From Epiperipatus broadwayi (taxonomy: Eukaryota > Onychophora > Udeonychophora > Euonychophora > Peripatidae): a DNA stretch of 64,000 bases. The stretch spans positions 25,557,053 to 25,621,052 of the forward strand of contig JAQFVV010012394.1 in the NCBI GenBank assembly GCA_028023455.1, given 5' to 3'. The notes beneath the pieces were generated by a model, which saw nothing but the letters and a program-made list of their open reading frames with translations, searched no databases and was not told the DNA's origin. A program made the position numbers and the translations under genes. This document shows, piece by piece, positions 23,301 to 35,300 of this stretch (its first letter is position 1; each line of letters opens with the position of its first letter).

Positions 23301-26300
23301 TCTTAAATTGAAAGCATCTTATTCTCAACCCAAACTCATTAGCTTATATGTTGTATGGGTCTGAACTCAGTTCAGTACTTATACATTTTGGTATCTTTCG
23401 TTCTTTAATAACCATAGTCACCAATATCCTATAAGGCAGAATTGATTTTAAGCCAATAAACAGCACATGATCACCATTTCAATTTAAGACTCATAGTTTT
23501 GTAGTTAAGTAGAGCGAAACTGCTGGAGGGGTTGCATTAGATCCTAAGATGTAGGTGCAGTGCTATCCAATCTAAGGCTCCTCACTGACGAAGGCCACAA
23601 GCTAGAAACTAGTCTGGGGATATTGGATGAGTAGGCACTAGATGGGGATTTTATGCACAAGCCTTCTGGCATCCATGAATGGCAATACGTATGGTGAGAT
23701 TTGCCTGTTTTACTAACGTATCTTACATCTTACTAATTGATGATCACTTCCTGTGTTAAATTTATTAAGAACATTATAGTCTTGAAATATGTATTTTCTG
23801 TTAGTCAAAATATAATCCAATTCTGCTGTACCTTCATTTGGATGCTTCCATATCCATTTCCTTTTAACATTTTACTCAAAAAAAGAATCCATAATATAAA
23901 GTTTTATCTTTTTCTGCAAACTCCACAAGGCTATGTCCTCTCTCATTTCTATTACCATAACCAAAATTACCTACAGCACTTTCATCTTTCATTTGTTTAT
24001 CAGTTTTAGCATTAAAGTCTCGCATAACAATTTTAAAATATTATTTACTCTGATCAATAGTCTTTTGTACATCCATATAAAAATCTACTACTTCATCACT
24101 ATGAGAACTTGTTGGGGCATAAACCTAATAATCTATTTGGTATTTGCTATTAAGTTGTATAATTAATCTTGCCATTCTGTCTGGTACACCATCAATCTCC
24201 ACAATGTTGTTCTCCCACTTTATTTATAATGAATCCTACTACACTTGTGTATTTCCAATATTTGTGTCTTTATAATACATGTCCACTTTTTAAATCAATT
24301 GTCTCTTCACCTTTTCTTCTAACTTCACAAAGTCCAATAATGTCCCATTTAATATAAAACAGTTCTTCTAATTTCTTGCAATCTTCCTTCACTTGAAAGT
24401 GATCTGCAGTTGTAAGTACCTAAACAAAAAGTCATTATCAAATGGTAGCCTCTGTCCGCAATCGGGTTTCTTAGCACTCTCTGCCTTTGGTCACCAACCG
24501 CTGTCTTGGTTGACTTTTTAGCCTACTGGGAATAAGGGCCATGATTTATTTTTTGTGTGTCATAATTGTATATATCTATTGGAAAAATATTTATTATTTA
24601 TTCAAACATTCATTCAGCCTTATCAGGCAACTGAGAAGAAAGGCCATGGTGTTTCTTGATCTTAAATTCAGAGATAAAAAGCCAATAAATTCACCACGCT
24701 GACTAATATATGTTGGTGAGCAGCCCATCCATGTTCGTATACTATATGAGTAATCACATAGTAATAACAGCTGCAACGACAAGAATGTATTGAGTAAGAC
24801 ATTAGGAATTTGCCCTGTTCGGTTTCTTTAAGGCCTCCCAAGAGGAATCAAAGGATCTCCTTTCAATTAATAGCAAACCCCTTTCTGCAGTCCGATAATT
24901 GATATGACTAGCAAATTCCTAACGGAATAGTAAATGACCATGTTGAGTTGAATGTTTTTAGGAAAGTGGGTGTAGCCATTTACATTGTTCTTATGGAATC
25001 AGCATATTAGTCTAGATTTTGCAGTTTAATCTGGTTATAATGAAATGCATTAGTTTTATATTTGCAAAAAAAAAAAAATGAAAAACTGCAAAGATTGTAT
25101 ATGGACATTTTATCTATTCATCTTGTATACTGAGTATGAAATGAACATGGAAGTAGCACTGTTTCAGAGAATGGCTGATGATTCAAATGTTTTTATAACT
25201 GTTTGTCCAGTTTTATTCTTATGTTTTGTCTATGATTAAATTGAGAATGTAAACAATCAGATTTTATTCACAGTACAACCTTTTTTTCTGTGCCTTATTG
25301 TTGAATGTATATTTGAGCTTTATGGTCATGCTTTCAGCATACAAATAATTTGTTAACATACTGGATACTAAGTATTTTTATCACAGAGAAGCAGCTCAAT
25401 TTAAAAAAAATAATTTTTATTTTATTCAATCTGTAAGGAATGGGGTGGTAACTTTGTTGTCTGTTAATTTGTCTTTATTATCTGTGCTTATATATTTTAG
25501 GTACATAATAAGAAACCACTAAACATCCAGCTTATACAATAAGATATGCATTTCTTCATTTTATTGCCATCTAATATAAAAATGATTAGTCATTGATTAC
25601 CATAAGCACATAAAATCCCCCATCTTTAGTATTTAAATTTTTATCCTCAGGATAGTTTCTAGTTTTTATCTTTATCAATGGGTTTTTGAATTTCAAAATT
25701 TTAATGCCTGTTCTCTGTCAATAAAATAAAAGCCAAAACTTGGTCTTTATAAGATTTAAATACTAAAGATTATGATTTTATATGTATCTGATAAGCAGAG
25801 CTTATATTAGATGCCAGTAGATTGGAAATTTGCTCTTGTCTTTATTTCATGCGCTGTGAAATTAAATAAATTTTCCAAGATTAATAGAAATTGTCTCAAA
25901 TATATACTCCTATATATATTAATTTTATCTGAGCTAAAAATGATAAAATATCTAGAATGATTTATAATGATTATTGATATATTTATCTAAAAGAGGATAT
26001 TGACAAAGGGATGATTATAAGAAATTTGACATTAGTAGATTTAAATTATAGTTATTTGATACTGATAACTACTAAACAAAGATGATAACAAAAAACAAAC
26101 TTAAACATTAGTTTCTCTCTACTTTACTGCCATCTGGCATAAGCTTGAGGAATTGGTGATTGTTAGATATAAAATCCTATTAATATTTAAATTCCCATCC
26201 TATAACTGATTTCTGGTTTTTGCTTAATTAATAAGACGTAAGGTTCAAAGTTGGAAGGAATACTGATATTCATTCAATATTCACTTTTAACTCCATTTTA

Positions 26301-29300
26301 ACTTAGTGTTTAAACTGGATTTTAATAATTTATTCTTATTATTTACATTCTTAACTAGGATAGTAAGATGCCTACTGTTAATGAAGAATTGAAGGTAATG
26401 AAATGTATAGATAATGACCTGGAGTCCGATCTGTATAACAGTTGAAGCATATTGACTTGAATTTAAAACCTTAGGCTGATTTGAATTTAAAGTTTTTAGC
26501 TTGCCAGATAAAATGGAGTTAAAATAGTCAATGGATGCATAACTGCATTCCTTCTAACCTTGAGTGTCAAATCCGGTCTGAGAATGAGGATTTTGAAAAG
26601 TGGTCGCTGGATGTATAATTGCAACTTTTCTAAACTTGAGTTGCCAATTAGAGTCTGAGTTTGGATATTTAAATAGTGAGGATAAATTTGTTGATTATTC
26701 AAGTTTACACTAGATGTCACTAGAGTGGGAAATTGCTTTTGCCTTATGATGAAGTTGTGAGAAGCTGTGACCTGGGCTAGCTGAAGAATGCTGGTTCAGT
26801 GAGAATTAATCTTGAGAATCATTTATCTCTGCCACTTGTCCTTATTTATGTATTTGAAGTGTGGGCAGGGAAATAGAAGTTTTAAATATTTTTTTTAGAA
26901 ACTTGAGCTTTAATGAAAACTATTTGAATAATAAATTTTTTGAAAATGATTCTAAGAAAAAAACATGATACTTATTGAACTTCTATTTTATATTTTGACT
27001 TTATTTTTTAAAATAACTTGCCTGGTTTATAGGAACCAATTTTCTCTTTGTAGCATTACTTGCACTATGTATTAACTGTAATTTATCTTGTCCTTTATAG
27101 TATTTTTTAATATTCAGCTGAAATTAAACAATTTATTTAATTTATTTTAATTAGGGGAATTATATGTCTCGGATAAAGGAGGTAATGACGAAACGGGTGA
27201 CGGATCTGAGAGTAAACCATTTAAATCTATTTTAGCCGTAAGTATCAATTACTCTGTACTTATGATTTTTTTCCTTTCTTAAGTGTTTTATTGTAAATTT
27301 TATATGTGAAATAATATATCTTAGATTTCTGAATTATGTTAAAATGTAGCAAATGTAGTATGAATGTGATAAATATAGAATTATTTCATAAGTTTATTCT
27401 TAAAAATTACATTTTTTGATATTTGGTTGTTAATGTTTTAGAAAATGTTAGACGAGAAGGGGATCCACTTTTAGATGCATTTAAAGAAATAAGTAAAAAC
27501 AAAGATTTTTTTTATATTATTGTTAGGGGCAAAACCAAGAAGTCATCCAAGAAAAAGGTAGGTGACACTGTCTTGAAGAATTCGAAAGAAGTGATTAGTA
27601 GAATGGGAAGGGATTGCAAGAGAGAAATTGAGATAAATGGAAGTAATAGATGAAGAGAAATGAAGCTAAAGAATCTTTATTTTCAGGATCACAATGATTA
27701 AGAATTGGGAAATATCTACTTTGGTGGTCATTGATGATTGAATTTGAATTCAGGTATTTTTGTAATCTGATGAAAGAATCGTAATAGAAGTTTTTAAAAC
27801 CATTCATGATTAAGAAATGTTAGAATCTTTTCAGTTTTAGTATTTTTTAATTTGAGAGAGAAAAAAAAATGGGTTAGTTGGAAAATATTTATACATTTAT
27901 TGGAAAACAAAAAACCTTGAAGTGATTAGTGTTTACCTACCACATCTGTGATATGGTCTTCAATCTAGAGGAACTGAAGCAACAGGATATCTATCCATTT
28001 TACTAATTATGAATAATTTGACAGGTATTTATCAATTTTTAACTAGAGGAAAGAAAAACTTAAAAATTTTAATCAACTGCAATTGACCACTTTGGTGAAA
28101 AATGGCTCCTTTAATGAAAAATTGCTGAAGATACCTATGTCTTGTAATGAGCTGTTTTGGTAGATATTATCTATGTGAGTACAATTATTTTAATTTTGTC
28201 TGTGACTGCGACAAACAAAAAAGGTAGATTGCGATTCAAAAACTAATGAGAACTGCATATTTAATACCGAAAGGTCTTGTAAAAAAACAAGCTTTGCATA
28301 AGAATTAGAATTAAACTAGAATGTCTGAATTCAAGTTGGAATTGGAGCCTACAATTCATAAATTAGTAGTTAAGAGATCTTTTTTAATACTAATAGCATT
28401 AGCAGGAAAAGGGCAGATATTAAGATTAGAATATTGAGGGGAGGGATAGAAGCCCAAAGAATTAGAAGCAAGCAGTTGTCAAAAAAGCTTATACATCAAG
28501 CAGTTATCAAAAAAGCTTATACATGAAGAAGGAAGTGATTATTAATCTAATACTGATCTGAAAATTTAACTAAAAATTGTGGAAAACAGGTTGTATATAG
28601 TAAAGGGCTTGAGCAGATCAATAGTCAGGGGTAGACAGTAGGTCATTTCAAAAATAAGAGGTAGTCTGGAGAGACTAATTACAAACTGGAAGAGCGAGGC
28701 TTATTAATTAGATGCTTATCCAGAAGTTTGGGATGATATGCAATATATTCATGAGTTATCTGTAAGCCAAAGATTTTTTTTTAATGTCATCTATATGTTT
28801 CAATGTACAGTTGAGGAGTGTACTCAACATTAATTGGAAATCAGATGTTTTTATTGAGGCTATTGACAATGTTATCAATACGTCTTTAGATATTAGAACA
28901 GTCAATTTTATATGTTAGAAATAGATGGGTTAAAGGTGCAAGTATTTGCTGTGTAAATTGCTTGTATGAAGAGTTTTTTTGCAGTTTCATGAAGAAAGTA
29001 CAAGCAGTGTTATCTTTTTGAATGGTAGACATTCAAATAGGTAACGCAGACTGTAGTTTTTGAGATGTTATATGCTTCAGGACTGTGATTAATGGAAAGA
29101 TAGATATAACTGATCAGTAATTAGATCGAAACATTCTAGTTTAAAAAAATAGATCAAGTGGCCATTTGCTGTAAAAGTACTTTAGCTTTTGTTGATTTCT
29201 GTTGGCCAATAGTGGGGGTTCACTTATTTTTCAGTTGAGATTGTTTATTGATATGGCTTCTAATAAATAATTTAAATTACAAATTTTATTTTATTTTGTA

Positions 29301-32300
29301 TAGTCTATCCATTGAATTTTTAATTGTTTGTTGTTTTCCTGTTTAAGTTGTTTTTGGCATATTGTATTTTTTCATAGTTATATTCTGTTACAAATTTATA
29401 AAAAAATGCATGTGGTTGTTTACAAACAAACAAAATTTATTGTATTTTGAAAAATATAGCTATATTTATATATTTGTTGTGCTGCTAAAAAATGGTGAAA
29501 TAAACCTAATTTTGCTGTTAGGATTCTGCCGTTGAAGATATTTCTTACCATCTCCAGAGAAAAAGACGTCATTTGAATGATGGGACTTACTGCTTAAGGA
29601 CTGAAGACAGCAATCATCATCGGAGTCGCCAGACTCTCAAAAACTACTTTAGAGATGCTCAAAGTAATGTTATCCTGGAGAGAAAATTGGAAAAGGTGAG
29701 GACATATTTGGGTCCGTTTTGTACTATTTCTGATGCTCTATCGGCAGCTGTTGACTCCTTCATTGAAAAATATATAGACTTTGATGATTCATTTGAAGAA
29801 TTGATATTATTTGATACTTATAAAAAAGATTTTTCTAACAATATATTACATGATGATATTTCTGAGAATTCCGAAAGCGAATCAGGCAATACTGATTACT
29901 TAAAAGAAATGAAATTATTTTTGTGTTGTGATAAAGCATTTGAAGAATTATTTTCAGAAGTGCAGCAGCATAACAAGAAATGTCCTGGAAATCTGGAGTT
30001 TAAAAGAAGTTCTTGGGATCCACCAGCTAAGATTTTTCACTTGGAATGTGCAATGAGCCATACTATTAATTGGACATCATGTAACCGATTTAATGAGGTA
30101 GGATTGAGTCAGAGAAACCGTAGCCCCAATCAGTAGATGCAGTGTTGTGAATGTTTTTGTCAGTAAAGTATTATTTTAAATTAATGTGATCTTTAGTGTC
30201 CTGTTTTTTATCTTTAGGCTATGAAGCATGCTGGTAAAGAACCTTTTCCTACATTTTATGTTGATGGAAAAGAAAAGGTAATGATGAAATTATTTTTGCC
30301 TATTTATAAAGTAAAATTATTAATTTTCTGTTGTTGAATGTTATAAATCTATATTTAAATTATTATAACATAATTTTTATATTTAGTTAAAAAAGTAATG
30401 TGATAGTATTGAATAGTGACATTTAAAATATTTAAAATTTATGAATTTGGAAATAAATCAGAGTTTTCTAGTTATTTTTTTTAAGGTTTAACCTATATTA
30501 AATCTTATTTTAATTATTTTATCAATATGAATCATTTTGTTTATATAAGTCTCAACTCAGTAAACTTCTTACAAAAAAAAGCCATGTATTTCCATACGAA
30601 ACTCAGACAGTCTTTCAAATGTTATTACAAATACTTCCTTTAAAAGCATCTACTTATTATTAGTTAATTTAATATTAAACGATGCAGAATATTTTTTATT
30701 TTTTAAAATTAATATTTTTCCATTGCATATAATTGTTCATTTCCTTCTAACAATTTACTAATCTCACTACAACTTGCATCATACAAGTTAAATTTTATGA
30801 TTATGGCAGACAATAAAGTTTTTACAGTTAATCATGATTTTTCATTGCTCCAGTAGTCATTTCCAACGGAAAATACTCAACATAAGCATTAATGGAGTTG
30901 GGGCAACAAAAGATACAATTTTCATAAGAAGTATATTGTTCCTTAAAGCGGATATATATTTCTTTTACCAATAATTTTTTATCCACCCATTTTTTAAGTT
31001 TTTTTGGTAATTAAAAAATATTCACTTTTCTTACTTCTTGAGACAAAAAATTATCATCCATAACAATAACTTCTAGTTCTCATGTTATAAATTTAACTAT
31101 TGTGATAACATCTATACATTCTATTTTACTTTTTAAAAGAATCCATTATCAATTGTCTATTCACTTAAACTAGCAATCCATTCTTCAATGTACTGAAAAC
31201 ATACACCCGGGTCTCTTTTTACGCGGACTTATTTAACACGATTTTGAAGTTACGCGATTTGTGTTTCACCGGAAGTCGATTTCCGATAATGCGCTATTAC
31301 TTTAAATAATTAATTTCACGCACTTACATTATATTGAAAGTAATAGCACATTATTGGAATTCGACTTTTATCTTAGTAATTTCAATATTTTCAGTGCTTT
31401 ATAATAGTAAGATTTTATGCAATAATGAAATTAAAATCATGATTTTCACATTTTATGTATACACACATTAAATTTTACAAGATTATAATGTAAATTTGTT
31501 CAAACATTGTGCGTGTTAATTTTGCATTTTAAATCACATTCTGTTTTGCTTTTTAAAAAAGAACGTTATCAATTATTATTTTCTTATTAATGACACTAAT
31601 CATTAACGTGCTCTTAAATTCCAACGAGAGCTAAATAGTTGTATGTCTGGATATCGCGAGCTTCATAAACAATTAATAAAATCATCGTCTCAATGATTAA
31701 TTACTAATTACGTTGTCACCAGAAAATCAACACAACATGAGAGTGAAGTTGGTGCTAGTTGTATTTCCTCTTGAGAAAAATCGGATTTTTTTATCATTTT
31801 GTAAACGAACTTGTTTATCGATAATAATTAAAATGTGTATAAAAGAAATGTAAATTACTGTACCGTAAATTATGCATAAAAATATATTATTTTGAATAAA
31901 ATTAAATATTATAGTTAAAAAAAGTTTGTCTTGTATCAATTTTTTTCAAATTTGAAATTTTTTATTAGTCATATTTTATTTCCTTATTTTTTTTTTGCGT
32001 GAATTTTACATTGGTGCTTTGTTTTTACGCGAATTTTGAAAAATCACAGACCGCATCCCCCCTTTTTCAATGTAAGTTACGTCTATTTTTGCGCGATTTT
32101 GTTTGCGCGTGTTTTCTGAGGAACCTATCTATCGCGTAAAACGAGACCCAGGTGTATCTTATAAAACATCACAACTTCTTTCATAATTTTTTTTTTTATA
32201 TGTGAATTGGATTCTGCCAATAGGTAACAATTAATTTTTTTATAATTTGGGGTAGAAAACTTTCTTGATCTTGTCTTATAATATTATTTAAAATACTGCT

Positions 32301-35300
32301 AACTTCTGTGACTGAAATATTATTAGATTTTATTTCTTATACATCTTTCTGAAAAACGCACACCTGTTTATGTACTAAAGGAAGTATGAATTCAGAATAC
32401 TCATTATTGAAAATGTTTCCAATATCCAAACTCATGTATGATCAAAGTTGTTTGTATAATTTGAGAATGTTGGCATCAAAGCAACACCATCTTATGAATA
32501 ATTGAGAAGCTTTTCATATTCAGCATTACCTCTTCACAAAATTGTTTTAAATTTTTCACACATACCGTAAAACGGCTAAAATATATGTGGTTGTTATTAT
32601 AGCCTTTACATCAATTGGCATGGAATTATAAGCTATATTTATAGCATGTATTAAAAAGTAAAAATAAATTATATTAATCTTTCACAATATTATTGATTAA
32701 TTATATTGTGAACTCAAAAATATCAAGAATATTGTGAAAACTGGAAAAATTTTTTTTTTCTTTTTAATGCACTTGTGTGAATAAAATAGGTTTTTTTTTT
32801 TTAATTTTATTTTTATTTTCTACATTTTAGATTTGTATAATTCTAGAAATGAGGTATGAATAGAGTTTAGATATAATTTGTTATTGCTAGCTGACATTAC
32901 CTTAAAGAATACTGTAGTTTCAACTAGATTGAAAATTGGTAAATGAGGTGAAAATTAAGTTACAGGATTTATCCAGATGAACCGACTGGAAGACAGAACA
33001 TGTTGCGTAAAAACATATATACATATAAACTGCTAATATAGATCAAAACTATATGTGTACACGTTAAGAAGTTAAAAATATTAATAAATATCTGTTGTAA
33101 GTAAATCGGTTTTTAATTTAGAGGGTATACAAAGGACTTTAGTCAGTTGTAAGATATGTATCAATGCATAAGATTAGTAAGTTATAGATATGATTGCTGC
33201 TACGAATGTCTTAGAAGATTTATAAATATACATATTTCAAGAGAGCATTAAAGATTTAACTTTAATTTTTTTCACATACAGTAAAGAATTGTATCAATAA
33301 TTTATTGTTTCTCTTATAGGATTTAGTCAATAAGCAAAGTATGGCTAATAAATATTTGTTGTATTTTAAAGTAATGAGAAAGTTGACCGATATTTATAGT
33401 TATTAAGGCAATTTAAAAACCATGACAATATATATATATTCCAAATGATATCCAAGAATGGATTACAATTTGCCATTTTTATTTCATTTATTGTTCTGAA
33501 TTTAATTAAAATGTTTTTAAATATCTTTTTTTTGTGTTTTAGAAATGGGAACCATTATCTCAAGCTCAATTTAAAAAAGTTAAAAAAATTTGGCAACGGG
33601 AACAACACAAAGTGTCTGAAAAAGCTGCCAAAGAGGTAATGGGTTTGTTTGGTTACATTTTACACATTCTTCAGTAATTTGTCATTATTTGATTATAAAA
33701 TTAAATATATATCAAAATGTCATATTACCCGGATTCATTCACCCACAAAAAGTCGGAGAAATCTTTTGAGGTCCTTAAGAAATCAGATTCTATCAACAAA
33801 TGTGATGATGCATGTAAACTATCATCTATTTGGAAAAAATCTATTCATCAGAATAATTGTTTATTTTTCTTTTATATTGACTTTCTCATCTACTATCATC
33901 CTACCACTAACTTTTATATTTTAAATTTTTCTGTTCCTGTTTTCCATTGATAGAATCTTTAATCTTGTTATATGCCAGTGCTTGTAGCATTTATTACCCA
34001 ATTGATAGCAGGTGTGATTCAGTAGACACTTCAGTATGATAGCACTATTAATCGTACATGAATGAATCCAGATAATATGACATCTATATCTGTTGCTCAT
34101 GAAAACCTTCATTTTGACATATATATATATTAAATTGTAGACTGAAGATGCTGATAGGAGAGAAAAGAATTTAGAAGAAGCCAAAAAAATTATTATTCAC
34201 GAAGATCTAAGCCTTCCCAAAGCTCAGTTGGTCAGTTTACAAATTTAGATAATTTGTTATATTTGTACATGTGAATGTTTTTGTGTATGTATTTTCACAT
34301 AAAGGAATGAATCTTATCACTAAAGCAAGATGATATGAATTCATTTAAAAAAAAAAATGAAAGCATTATCTTTTAATTATTAAATCTATTGTTTTATTCT
34401 TTTGTAATATATGATAAGGTGAAATTTCATAATATGTACATTTGTTTAATCTTTTTTTTTTTTTAAGAAAAAAATATAATATGATAATCAGGTAACATCA
34501 TTGTTCTGAGGCTGAGAGAGCAGTATTTATAAATGAATTAGAGTATAAAGTAATTTTTTATTGGCATGAATATTTATTTTTTCAATGATTAGAAAAATTG
34601 TATTAAGATTTTTATTTTTAGGAAGAGTAGGAGCTAAGGAAGTAAGTTCAAAATGACAGTAGTGGTATCTAAAAGAAGCAAACCTTTTTAAAGAGACAGA
34701 GAGGGATGACTGAATCATAGAATTAATACTTGTGGAAGGGATTGATAGTCTCCACCCAGGTACTATGCTGGATAATCTCCACCCAGGTGCTATGTTGGAA
34801 GTTTGAATTTGAGACTTATGTAAGATAAGAAATTGTGAGAAAAAAATAATTTTTGGTTTTAAATAAAAAAGCTTTTGTGAAGTAATATGTTCATGTCAAG
34901 AGAGATTACATAAGCAAAGATTACATCCATTAATTTTTGGAAAGGTACAGAGTTTTAAATATTAGATTTGAAATAGTGGAATTATGGTTTCCTTAGAGAA
35001 AATGTATGATTGAAATTTTGTAGGGATTAAATTTAAATTAATTTTGTCCTGTTGAATGATTGTTTTTGGAGGATAACATTTATTGAAGAAGTTAGGGAAA
35101 TTATTTAGTTTACATATTAGAAGGGAAAAAAAAAGTTGGGTTTAAAAAGAAAATTTGAGTGCAGATCTGCAAAGCTGCATTAGATTGAATATTACAGGAA
35201 AGGGATGAATTAATGTCAATGAGAGAAACAGAAGATAGAACAACCCTGCTTTATAGAATATAAATATTGGACAAAACTATCGATTCTAATCTGAAGAAAG

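Larger units (their letters stand above)
23008..23715. repeat. Family A palindromic element inserted in the RTE, 10-bp target duplication
   Basis: ACGTATCTTA flanks it at 22998-23007 and 23716-23725. Orientation is reversed: the polar tail TATATCACATGATCACCATT is on the left and GCCTGTTTTACTA on the right. Two arms, each with a core, surround a longer spacer (23321-23480). Confidence 0.9.
20941..24910 (-). mobile_element. RTE-clade LINE, near full length but dead, split by a family A insertion
   Basis: From 5' to 3' on the - strand: leader ~24910-24560; AP-type endonuclease start GTYNCRSLSSEGRLQEI, then WDIIGLCEVRRKG near 24430-24290; RT fingers/palm at 22100-21792 (STVDHIQVLREVIERANEYE, FVDYEKAFDSIN, ATATIRLHNDF); EINHRIKLGWSPFGRNN at ~21459; C terminus WARHIARRDDNRWTIEILNR, then IPRDCKRPRKRP. 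The 3' end is a TGATAATTGTTGATGATGAT-type tail. Frames are broken many times. Family A sits at 23008-23715. Confidence 0.88.

Noticed and set aside
25640-26240. Further hammerhead-like copies in intron 1
   Set aside because: Only parts of the core can be traced; CUGANGA is lost, so they are not counted.
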